A stretch of DNA of 64,000 nucleotides from Beta vulgaris subsp. vulgaris (Eukaryota; Streptophyta; Magnoliopsida; Caryophyllales; Amaranthaceae), in assembly GCF_026745355.1 (NCBI RefSeq), contig NC_079205.1, forward strand, positions 50,125,072 through 50,189,071, written 5' to 3'. Made by a program: the position numbers and the translations under genes. The notes below the pieces were generated by a model, which was given only the letters and a program-made list of their open reading frames with translations, was not told the origin of the DNA and searched no databases. How positions within the stretch are numbered: position 1 is the stretch's first letter; every line of letters starts with the position of its first letter. Of the stretch, positions 55,865 to 64,000 are shown piece by piece.

Positions 55865-58202
55865 TGTAACGCCCGACTTCTAAGCATCACTATTAGGTTA
55901 ATTAATTTCAAAGATTAGCAGCAGAAGACCTTCCTAGCTTAGTCGGTGCGTTACTGCCGTACTCTCTGCCCGGAAAAGTACAAGGCAACTTTCTTTCATA
56001 TAACTAAACCTCTATAAATGTTTTAGTAATTTTAGAAATATATATAGATAGCTTAAGCATCGCTAATGTTACGTAATTTAGTGATCATAAACTTGAATTA
56101 CATAACAGTCATAGTCGTCATCCCATCTTCGTATGCATACCTAAAACAGAGAAACAAAACGTCATGAGCCGAAGCTCAGTAACATAATACTCTAACAAGT
56201 AATTCATTTCAATTCATTTTATTTGCAAACGGGAGAAGAGAATATAGTAAAACTATTTCATAAACATACACTTCGAATCAGGAATTTAGAAGTCGTTTTC
56301 ATTCATATAATCTCCATTATCACATTTCATTATCAGAAAACTTTCTTTGGTTACTTGGCGAGTACAACAGAAGACATAGCCACTGAGGACATAAATCTCC
56401 CATCGGAAGATGGCATATAATGCCATAGATTATAACAGAAGGCAAAGCCACCGAAGATATTCATCCCCCATCAGAAGGTGGCATATAATGCCAGATATCG
56501 TAACAGAAGGCAAAGCCACCAAGGATATTCATCCCCCATCAGAAGGTAGCATATAATGCAAGAGACCGTAACAAAAGGCAAAGCCACCGAGGATATTCAT
56601 CCCCTATAAGAAGGTGGCATATAATGCCAGACGGAGCCACCGAGGACGTTGTCCCCCATCAGAAGTAGGTGACATATAATGCCATTATGAGGGTGCCACC
56701 GAGGACGTTGTCCCCCATCAGAAGGTGACATATAATGCCATAATGAGGGTGCCACCGAGGACGTTGTCCCCCATCAGAAGGTGGCGTGCCACAAATACAG
56801 AATGACACATACACAGCCCAGAGAACATAGTACTGCCATTCACCATCTTTCACTTTCATTTATCATGTTTCGTTTCTTTTGAGTAATTTTTTAAAAATCA
56901 TAGTAAAGTCATTTCATAACGTCATCAAATCATTTGCAAAGCCAAACGTTTCATATCCCGCACACCACATAAAACATAGCATAAACATTATATAAAATCA
57001 CCATAAAACGTAGTTGGAAGGGGAGTGCGGGTGTTAGCAGTAGACGTTACCTGGAATCCTGCTTAACAACCTTGATTGTAGGGGGGAGGCTTGTAATATC
57101 TCTTCCTTTTTAATCTAATCAATTCAGGGATTAATAAAAGACTTATTAATATTTTACTCGGAATTATGAGTTTATTGATCCATTTCCATCATGTGTCCAT
57201 TTTAGGAGGTGTGTAGGATTTTTATATATTAACGTCTTTGGTGGTTGAATAAAGTCGTAGGTGCCCTTTCCATTTAACAACTTAGCGTCTAAGTCGTAAT
57301 TCATTATTTGTGATTATAGATGACGTCTTACTATAACCATTTCGTATTTTATAATTTCAAAACGTCATAATTTTTTTAACCTTTAATTCAAAACTTCATT
57401 CTATTAGTCATAGGGTCCCTTTAAACATATTCGTCATTTTATAAATTAAAAAAGTGGTCATCAATATTATGGTTCATGAATCGGGCTTAATAATTTGTAA
57501 TTATGAACTTCGTAATATAACACTTTAATTCTTGAAATCCGAACTCTATACATAAGTGTCTGCTATGTTATTATATACAAATTTAACAAGTAAACTATAC
57601 TTAATTACTATTACTCTTTAGTTGATATATTATAGTTATAGATAAATATGAAATACTATGTTATGAAATACTACGTTATTATACTTTTGATGGATTGTAG
57701 AATAAAATGGGTTATTGGGGGATTTGGTTTGAGTAATGAATTTTATTTGAAAATGAGTTTGATTGTGCAAGAACAATTCATCTTAGAGTTAGAAATCTAT
57801 GGGTGGTTTTTTTTTTGTGTGAAGAAAACCGAGATGGAGCGAAGGAGAAGGAAAACTTACTGATGTTTCTGTTTTTCAATTTCTTCTTTTTCTTTTTCTT
57901 TTCTTTTCTTTTCTCTTTTTCTTTTCCTTTTTATTAACAACACCAATTTGACCCAACTTTGTAAAGTTCAAGTAATTGTTTTGTTTATTATTTTGTTTTC
58001 TTACTAATGTAATTATTTAATCTTACATAACTTGTTATTAATTGCAACTTTTGTCATACATAATATATATACTTAACGAACTAATTATCATTACTTGAAC
58101 ATAGAATAACAAAATTTCGATCATAACTTATGATTAGAGGAAAATATTAACCATTAATTATTATTATTTAATTTAAGCAAGTTTAAAATTTTTGAGATAT
58201 TA
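55865..58202. mobile_element. Candidate solo LTR or other large element flanked by a 10 bp direct repeat
   Basis: ATAGCCGGTG is found at 55857-55866 and 58202-58211. The sequence between starts TGTAACGCCCGACTTC and ends TTTTTGAGATATTATA, weak inverted ends of the TGTAAC..ATTACA type seen at some plant LTRs (the final C appears changed to T). If so, the 5 bp GCCGG is the target duplication and 55865-58202 is a long solo LTR. An inner TGTAATATCTC at about 57093 is the complement of the right end, so a smaller inverted-repeat unit (57093-58202) is an alternative. No protein is encoded. Confidence 0.35.
56370..56795. repeat. Minisatellite, about seven units of 55-66 bp
   Basis: Each unit has the order GCCACCGAGGA, then TCCCCCATCAGAAGGTG, then GCATATAATGCCA. 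Units begin near 56370, 56438, 56503, 56569, 56632, 56693 and 56749. The later ones have GACGTTGTCCCCC in place of ATATTCATCCCCC, giving two subtypes. The palindrome GGCATATAATGCC recurs in every unit. It lies inside the candidate element at 55865-58202. Confidence 0.85.
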
Positions 58203-58211
58203 TAGCCGGTG

Positions 58212-58899
58212 CCTAAAGTTTTCGTATCAGGTTATATTATATGTTTGACGCGGTAGAGGAATGGCGGGAATGGGGTCATTTATCATAGATGACTCCCCCT
58301 ATAGGGGGTCATTTGTCATATAACCCCATATAAGGGGGTCATTTGTCATTGATAACCCCTCAAAGGATAGGTTAGTCTTTTAATATGTTTTGATGTATTT
58401 AACCTTTTTTTTGCTGTTTATAGCACACTCAAGCTAAAAAACATGTGTATATATGAAATTTAAATTTCCAAAAAAAGTTCTGATTGATAAATCCATTTGT
58501 TTCAATGTACTATCAACGTTATCTATCATTGAAACGGAAAATTATCTGACATATGTATGCTAAATAATATTTTGATGACAAGAGTTAAAATCTTAGGAAA
58601 TATTCTTGCCAATTTATTATTTCAATATTTTCTTTGCCTTAGGAAATTAAAGTTGATTAATAAATTGTCATTAAACAAAAAATCACCTTATAAATTACCC
58701 TACATTGCAAAACATGTAAAAACTTTTCTCTTTCATTTTTGTTTTTCTAGGGATCTAAACCCAAGAAGCATCTTCATCTACCGTGTTTATTGTTCTTCGA
58801 ACATGGATGGATCATGACAAAAACGACATTCATAGGAGATGGTGAAACTTCACATATAGTGAGCGTGTCAAATTTTTCGTCGATTTTTTCACCAAGTAT
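58212..58899. other. Intergenic with a short GGGGTCATTTGTCAT array
   Basis: GGGGTCATTTRTCAT occurs three times at 58272, 58304 and 58335, about 31 bases apart. Each copy is followed by ATA.GA.. CCCC words, so the array folds into CCCC/GGGG pairs. No gene is seen in the remainder. A short frame at 58557-58817 has no support. Confidence 0.45.
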
Positions 58900-59642
58900 C
58901 CTTGAGTTTTTCATTTATTCACAGGTATCTTCAGTATTATGATAATACATCAAAATGTCCTTATCGACGGTTAACTTTGTTAGTCTTAACTCTAATTAAC
59001 CTACCTAAATAACCCTAACCTCTAGTCCCTAACCCTAACCCACCACCACCACCACCTAACCCTCCTAATCCTTGCAGCCCCCCACCCTTCCCCCCACCCC
59101 GCCGATTTTTGTAGTCCTTGTCGGGGTGCTTTGATTGTATTTTTGTCACTTTGTCTAGATCTAGGGGTAGGGGCTGCGACAACTGAAGGGGATGGGTGGG
59201 AGCTGTGGAAATTGAAGAGGGTGGGAGCTACGGAAATCGAAGAGGGTAGGGTGGAGGGGTGCGAAAATCGACTGGGGTGGGGTGGAGGGGTGTGGAAATT
59301 AGCGGGAGTGGGGGGAAGGGGTACGAAAATTGGTAGAGGTGGGGGAGGGGTGAGAAAATCGACAGGAGTGGAGGGATGGGTGTTGTAGGGATGGGGTGGG
59401 GGAGGTGGTCGCGGTTTTGTGGTGGTGGGGTTAGGGTTAGCTGGCTATGGTTAGGGTTAGGGTTAGAAATTAGGGGTTAGAGTTAGGGTTGAAAGTTAAG
59501 GGTTAAAGTTTAGTTAGGTTAATTAGGGTTAATGACTAACAGAATTAACCGTTGGATATTTTTATGTGTTACCATAATGTTGAGAAGTATATGGTAAATT
59601 TTGAAAAGTGCAAGTATACCTAGTGAATAAATAAAAACAAGG
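58900..59642. mobile_element. Long-TIR element with telomere-like repeats
   Basis: The two ends are inverted copies of about 130-150 bases. On the left are TCATTTATTCACAGGTATC, CGACGGTTAACTTTGTTAGT and TAATTAACCTA. The right has the matching complements (GGTTAATGACTAACAGAATT, CCGTTGG, ATACCTAGTGAATAAATA). Just inside are AACCCTAACC words on the left and GGTTAGGGTTAGGG words on the right. The centre is G-rich on the plus strand. Foldback or Mutator-like class; no transposase. The short open frame in the centre is Gly-rich and not credible. Confidence 0.6.
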
Positions 59643-59679
59643 GGGTAATGGTTGAAAAAAAACAGCTAAATACCTCTAA

Positions 59680-60554
59680 GGGGGCGTTTGGTTCATATAA
59701 TGGTATGGGTATGGAATCAGGAATGAAACTAAGGTGGTATGGGTTCGGAACTTGATACTTAATACCTTGTGTTTGGTTTCATTTAGGAATGAAAAATCTT
59801 CTTTTATTTGATACCTAGAGGTAGGGATGGCAATGGGTCATGGACCCGACCCAGACCCGCCAAGACCCGACCCATTTATAAGGGTCTGGGTCTAGAAATT
59901 TTAGACCCAATGGGTCCGGGTCGGGTCCGGGTCCCGGAGAGCGCGGGTCGGGTCTGGGTCCGGGTCCACATATGCTAGACCCAGGCCCGCCCCGCGGACC
60001 CATTTACATATTAGAAATTTTTTTTTACCTAAACTCTAAAATTTTATGAGAGACATTAACTTTATAAGTTTGTAACATTTTAATTTTTATCAGTTAATTC
60101 ATAAAATTTTATTTAGAGAATTCTTTAACCATGGATACAAGAAACTATATATATTAGGGGGAAAATTTTTAATTACATATATTTAAAAATGTGATGAAAA
60201 CTTAAAATTAATTAGGACCCAGTAAGGACCCATGGACCCGCTAGACCCAGCGAGTCTGGGTCTGGGTTTGAAAAATCTAGACCCAACGGGGTCTTGGTCT
60301 GTGAAAAATAAACGGGTCTGGGTCTGGGTCCAAGTGGACCCGACCCAGACCCCCCCCATTGACATCCTTACCTAGAGGTAAGGTATGACCGTATGAGCCA
60401 TACCCACCTTCCCCCATGGGTTTCTAAACCCCATACCTTATGGGTTTGAGGTATGGGTTTAAAATTTAGAAATAAGTTAAACAAACACTAGGTATGGGTT
60501 TTGTTCATTCCAAACCCATACCTCATACCTAAAACTAGTGAACCACACACCCCC
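59680..60554. mobile_element. Tourist-like MITE split by a nested insertion
   Basis: TAA duplications (59677-59679 and 60555-60557) flank inverted ends GGGGGCGTTTGGTTCA and the complement of GGGGGTGTGTGGTTCA. The body has the GGTATGGG and CCATACC words of the MITE at 9123-9410. Removing the nested insert leaves about 318 bases, close to the 288 of that relative. Confidence 0.82.
59823..60369. mobile_element. Mutator-type MITE nested in a Tourist MITE, 547 bp
   Basis: ACCTAGAGGT is present on both sides (59813-59822 and 60370-60379), a 10 bp duplication of the host element. The ends AGGGATGGCAATGGGTC and the complement of AAGGATGTCAATGGGG are inverted. The inside is rich in GGGTCTGGGTC and GACCCGACCC words. 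This is the same terminal type as the elements at 32637 and 39042, with different internal words. Confidence 0.85.
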
Positions 60555-60724
60555 TAACGGTTGCGGACTACTTCGCTGAATTTGGTCTTGATCACCAATA
60601 TGTCTGCTTGATGTGTTAAGTTGCAATTGTTAGTTTTTTGTTTTTTTTTTTTAATAAAGAATGAGCAGTTTAAGAGTGAATGGGTTGACAAGTTCCCAAA
60701 GAGCAAAGAAAGGAAATAGAGATT

Positions 60725-60846
60725 ACCAAGGATGTCTTGGCCTAATGGTTAAGATTGAGGTACTGTGAACGATAGGTCACAGATTCGAATCCCCCCTCCC
60801 TTTCTTTGTACTTTGTACCGCCTTCGTGGCTCATATGGATCAAAAA
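60725..60846 (+). mobile_element. tRNA-derived SINE with 16 bp target-site duplication
   Basis: AAAGGAAATAGARATT flanks it (60709-60724 and 60847-60862, one mismatch). The A box GGCCTAATGGTTAAG and B box AGATTCGAATCC are close to tRNA consensus. The tail is A-rich. It is not a tRNA gene because no acceptor stem closes. Confidence 0.82.
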
Positions 60847-60862
60847 AAAGGAAATAGAAATT

Positions 60863-61283
60863 GGGTCCCATCTCTAACTCTCATTATATACTTGTTGGTA
60901 TTTTAAAGTAGTTAAGGTACTTGTCAAAAAAAAAAAAGTAGTTAAGGTAAAATAATTTCGAAAAGAAAAGGTAATAAAGGTAAAATGGTTATTGTTTAAT
61001 GACAATATATTAAATGATTTTTTTAAAATTCTTAAAATTAAGAAACAATTAATTTAACAAATTGGTCGAACCTAAACTTGCAATTCAAGTCAATGCTTAG
61101 CAAATATATATCGATGGAGTCCTTATAAGAAAATTTTAAGTTAAGATAAGCTAAAGTAAGTTTAAACAAGATCTAATCAGTATTAATAAGAATTAATGAG
61201 TTCAGATAAATATATTTCAACAAAATTGAGGTTTGCTACACTCAGAAAATAAGACCAAACAAGTCCATATAACGTTTAATAAG
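60863..61283. other. Intergenic, no gene recognised
   Basis: AT-rich sequence. AAAGTAGTTAAGGTA occurs twice around an A run near 60904-60950. No coding or mobile structure is supported. Confidence 0.4.
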
Positions 61284-61412
61284 AACTAACTCCTTGGAGG
61301 GAGGGGGATGGTAACGGAAACCTTACCCCTAAGAGCCAATCCTTAAAAGGAGGGGGATGAGATTTAATCTCATGACTTCAAATAATTTTTACCACTATAC
61401 CAAACCTCTATG
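61284..61412 (-). mobile_element. SINE of the 4161-4350 family, minus strand
   Basis: Read on the minus strand: GGTTTGGTATAGTGGTAAAA (A box region), GTCATGAGATTAAATCTCAT (B box region), then CTCTTAGGGGTAAGGTTTCC and TACCATCCCCCTCC. The same order is found at 4161-4350. Target duplications were not identified. Confidence 0.6.
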
Positions 61413-61702
61413 TTTAATTGAATTCAAATAAAAATTTAAATAAATAAAAATAGGTTAAAAAGAATACGATCTCTATTTACTACACCAATTTTTCATATAC
61501 TAGTGATAATATACCAACTATCAAGTATTACTTGGTCTAATAATTTAGTTTGTGCGAAGTTCCGGTCCGATCAGGACGCCTTCATCTCATCTCAAAAAAA
61601 TAAAAAATAATGATAATATAGTATACTTTTGAGTTTTGATTAACAAAAACAAAGTACAAGACGGTTGAAGAATGTGGGCACACAAAATCTTGTTCATTGG
61701 CC

Positions 61703-61961
61703 GATTCCCTTCAACAAAAAGAAAGAAACGAAAGACAACTTTTTCAGCCGCAGTTTTAAACTCTATGAGACTACGACATTCCTATAGGACTTCGCGCCAA
61801 TTTATCTTCTTACAAAACTAGTACTCTTAGATCGTTTTCAACTTTTACACAACAAGTTTCTTGAAGATCGTTTTCAACTTTTACACAACAAGTTTCTTTT
61901 TGTTGAAGGGAATCGCGAAACACAGTACTAGTTTTCAACTTTTACACAACAAGTTTCTTGA
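61703..61961 (+). promoter_or_regulatory. FRL-D upstream region with inverted and triplicated motifs
   Basis: GATTCCCTTCAACAAAAAGA plus AA (61703-61724) is repeated as its perfect reverse complement at 61893-61914, a 22 bp inverted repeat. In the same stretch TTTTCAACTTTTACACAACA plus AGTTTCTT occurs three times (from 61835, 61871 and 61932). All lie 80-340 bases before the FRL-D start codon, so they are likely part of its promoter or leader. Other FRL genes lack them. Confidence 0.6.
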
Positions 61962-62000
61962 AGATTTTTAGGGTTTATCTAGTGGAAAATTTCGCGATTT

Positions 62001-62010
62001 CTAGGGTTTC
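62001..62010 (+). promoter_or_regulatory. Telo-box leader motif in FRL-D
   Basis: CTAGGGTTTC lies about 40 bases before the start codon, the same place as in FRL-C. A second TAGGGTTTATC lies at about 61969. Confidence 0.5.
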
Positions 62011-62043
62011 GATTTTGATTACTGTGTTTAACTTCGATGAACC

Positions 62044-64000
62044 ATGTCTATTACCGAGCAAACTTCAAACGATCTAAGAGTCGCTAAAGTTTCAATGCAC
62101 AAACTTGGCGAAACCTTCAAAGATATCCAGTCTCACTCCTACACAATTCTCTCACTGGGCGAACAATGGCGGATTTTGCAGAATTCATTCGCAACGGTTC
62201 ACAATTCGCTGGAGAATCTAGTCAAGGAAGTCGAGTCAAAGGAGAGAGAAATCAACGTAACTAGGAAAACATTCAAGAACTTGCAGAAGGAGGTTGAGTT
62301 GAGGCAGAAGAAGTTGGAATTGGTGGAGGAATCGTTGAGCGAGAGAAATGAAAAAGTTGAGATGAAAGAGAAGCAAATGAGGGAGTTGTGTGAATGTTTT
62401 GAGTTGGAGAGAAGAGCACTTGCCGAGCGTAGCAAGGCGGTCGAGCTGAGAGAGAAGTGGCATTCAGCCGGTTTCGAGCGAGTTAAAGCTGTGGATGTTG
62501 AAGAGAAAAAAATTGTGGAGCGGCTCAGGGCGGTGGAGGAGAGAGAGAGGGAAGTTAGCCGGCTCAAGGAGGCGTTCGGTGTCAGAGAGAGGGAGTTGGA
62601 TGTGAAAGAGAGAGTATTGAATGAATTTTCTGAAGAATTGAAGTCAAAAGAGGGTGAATTGAATAATGAATTTTTAGTATTGACAGAGGAGAAGGCGAAA
62701 TTGAAGGAGGAAAGGAAAGAGTTGGAATTGAAAGAGAATCAAATTGATGAGTTATACAATGTTCTTGAGTTGAAGGAAAAGGAGATGAATGAGAAAACAA
62801 AATCGTTGGTGTCGAAAGAGGAGGGTTTGGGATTGAGGGAGGAAGAAATTGAGGAGGGATTGAAGGGAGTAGAGTTGAAAGAGAAGGAGATCGATTTGTG
62901 TTGGAGATTGCTTGAGATTACTGAGAAAGATGTTAATAAGCAGAGCGACGCAGTGGAAATGAAAGCGGAGCAGTTGAATGAGAGAAGTAAGGCATTAGAG
63001 TTGAAAGAGAGGCAGGTGAATGAGCAGTGCGAAGTGTTGAAGTTGAGGAAGGAGCATTTAAAGGAAAGATCTGAAATGCTGGGATTGAAAGAAAAACAAG
63101 CTGGTGATCATCGTAAATTGATGGAGTTGAAAGAGAAAGAAGTTAGTGAACATAATCGAGCAGTGGAATTGAAGGATAAGCAAGTGAACGAGGGTCTACA
63201 ATGGAAAGAGAAACGACTTGATGAGCCTTACAAACAGACAGAATTGAAGGAGAAAGAAATTAATGAGCGTTTAGAAGCAAGGGAGACGAAAGAGTGCACA
63301 GCGCTTACCAAGAGGCTAAAGTTGAGAGAGAATGAATTGGATGAACGATGTCAAAGTGTGGAACTTGAAGAGTTTTTAGAGAAGACAAGTGATGAGCGTC
63401 GCATACTTTCTCGTTGTCAAGCACCAGCATTTACAGAGAAGCAAATCGGTGAGCTTTTCTAGATAAAATACATTGCCAAAGAGAACCAGTTCAGTTTCCT
63501 AACTTTTATTGCTTTTCGAAAGAAAGTTGCTTCATTGATATTTCTTCTTCAGCATTGTGAAAGTACCTTTCTTGCTGCAAATTGCAATTATATGATCTAT
63601 GTTGGGCTCCTGGGACTTGGGAGTTTGTGGAAAAAAATTGTTGGAGAATGTTGAGTTTATATTTTACAACCTCGTTCGTGTTATGATTGTGGGTGAATGT
63701 GATGTTTGGTAAATTGGTTGTTCCTATTGTTTTGAGTTTATATAACATGTTTCTACCTATCATGAATAATCTAATGAATGTCTCCCTATCACCATTGTCA
63801 TGTTTGGAGCCACACCCTTTGTCTCTTTTGATTTATAATTTATCAGTTGGTGAATATTGTAATCTGCAATCTAACTTAGTTAAGATATGTGCTAAATGTC
63901 CATCTTACTTTTAGGACCTCCTAGTGCTGTCACTGACTGTTCTTTTTTATTTTGCTGTTTCATGTTTCACATGTTTAGTGAACATCAATTTGACACAAGT
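62044..64000 (+). CDS. FRL5: FRL-D: FRIGIDA-like protein, 5' part only (runs off the window)
   Basis: Exon 1 is 62044-63448 and exon 2 starts at 63979 and is cut at 64000. The head (MHKLGETFKDIQSHSYTIL, then QWRILQNSF) is the FRL head, followed by about 400 residues of Glu/Lys-rich 14-residue coil units. The donor GGTGAGCT at 63449 leaves phase 1, as in the other copies. Exon 2 begins after TGTTTAG and reads VNINLTQV, matching RSFTWSQV at the start of FRL-A exon 2. No FRIGIDA module is seen in exon 1, so FRL-D follows the FRL-C plan, but its own FRIGIDA domain should lie just past the window. An upstream out-of-frame ATG (62037) overlaps the leader by seven bases; the 62044 start is set by the conserved head. 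The intron 63449-63978 has no other feature. Confidence 0.8.

Noticed and set aside
56370..56795. CRISPR-like array
   Set aside because: Units are contiguous and diverged throughout, without unique spacers, and this is plant nuclear DNA.
59440..59475. Interstitial telomere tract
   Set aside because: The words are few, of the TTAGGG type, and symmetric within the arms of an inverted-repeat element.
60735..60800. A tRNA gene
   Set aside because: A and B boxes are present but no acceptor stem or anticodon arm closes, and target duplications with an A tail show a SINE.

Overview
This is nuclear DNA of a flowering plant, most likely a eudicot. The genes have introns with GT-AG borders, the spacers are AT-rich, and the repeats are typical plant families: Tourist, Stowaway and Mutator-type MITEs, Helitrons, tRNA-derived SINEs and an L1-type LINE. 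The species cannot be told from the sequence alone.

Left edge (1-5300): the last three coding exons of a TRAPP complex subunit of the TRAPPC6/Trs33 family, plus strand; the earlier exons lie outside the window. A 2.5 kb intron holds a long Stowaway-like element and a SINE with target-site duplications.

The core of the window is a head-to-tail array of four FRIGIDA-like genes of the FRL5 type, all on the plus strand. They are FRL-A (9660-16998, five exons, 1,397 aa), FRL-B (28676-36988, five exons, 1,681 aa), FRL-C (51680-55104, four exons, 856 aa) and FRL-D (from 62044, first exon complete, second exon cut by the window end). Each starts with a conserved head of about 70 residues, followed by a very long Glu/Lys-rich coiled coil built on a 14-residue repeat, all in one huge first exon. 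A and B carry a FRIGIDA module at the end of exon 1 and a second one in exon 2. C, and apparently D, have no module in exon 1. Intron phases are the same in all copies (1, 1, 0, then 1 in A and B), so the genes arose by tandem duplication. The coil grows by in-frame tandem duplication at the DNA level: 168 bp units in B, 84 and 42 bp units in C.

The spacers between the FRL genes contain no convincing host gene. They are filled with mobile DNA: a full-length but broken LINE with a 15 bp target-site duplication (43047-49786), two Helitrons of one family in opposite orientation, several Stowaway and Tourist MITEs (one with a nested Mutator-type MITE), at least four Mutator-type short elements (one inside intron 1 of FRL-B), several SINEs, a decayed PIF/Harbinger relic, two elements whose ends are themselves palindromes, a long-TIR element with telomere-like repeats, a minisatellite, and a GC-richer stretch that looks like organelle DNA. 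The main biological story is a rapidly diversifying tandem family of nuclear coiled-coil proteins embedded in a repeat nursery.
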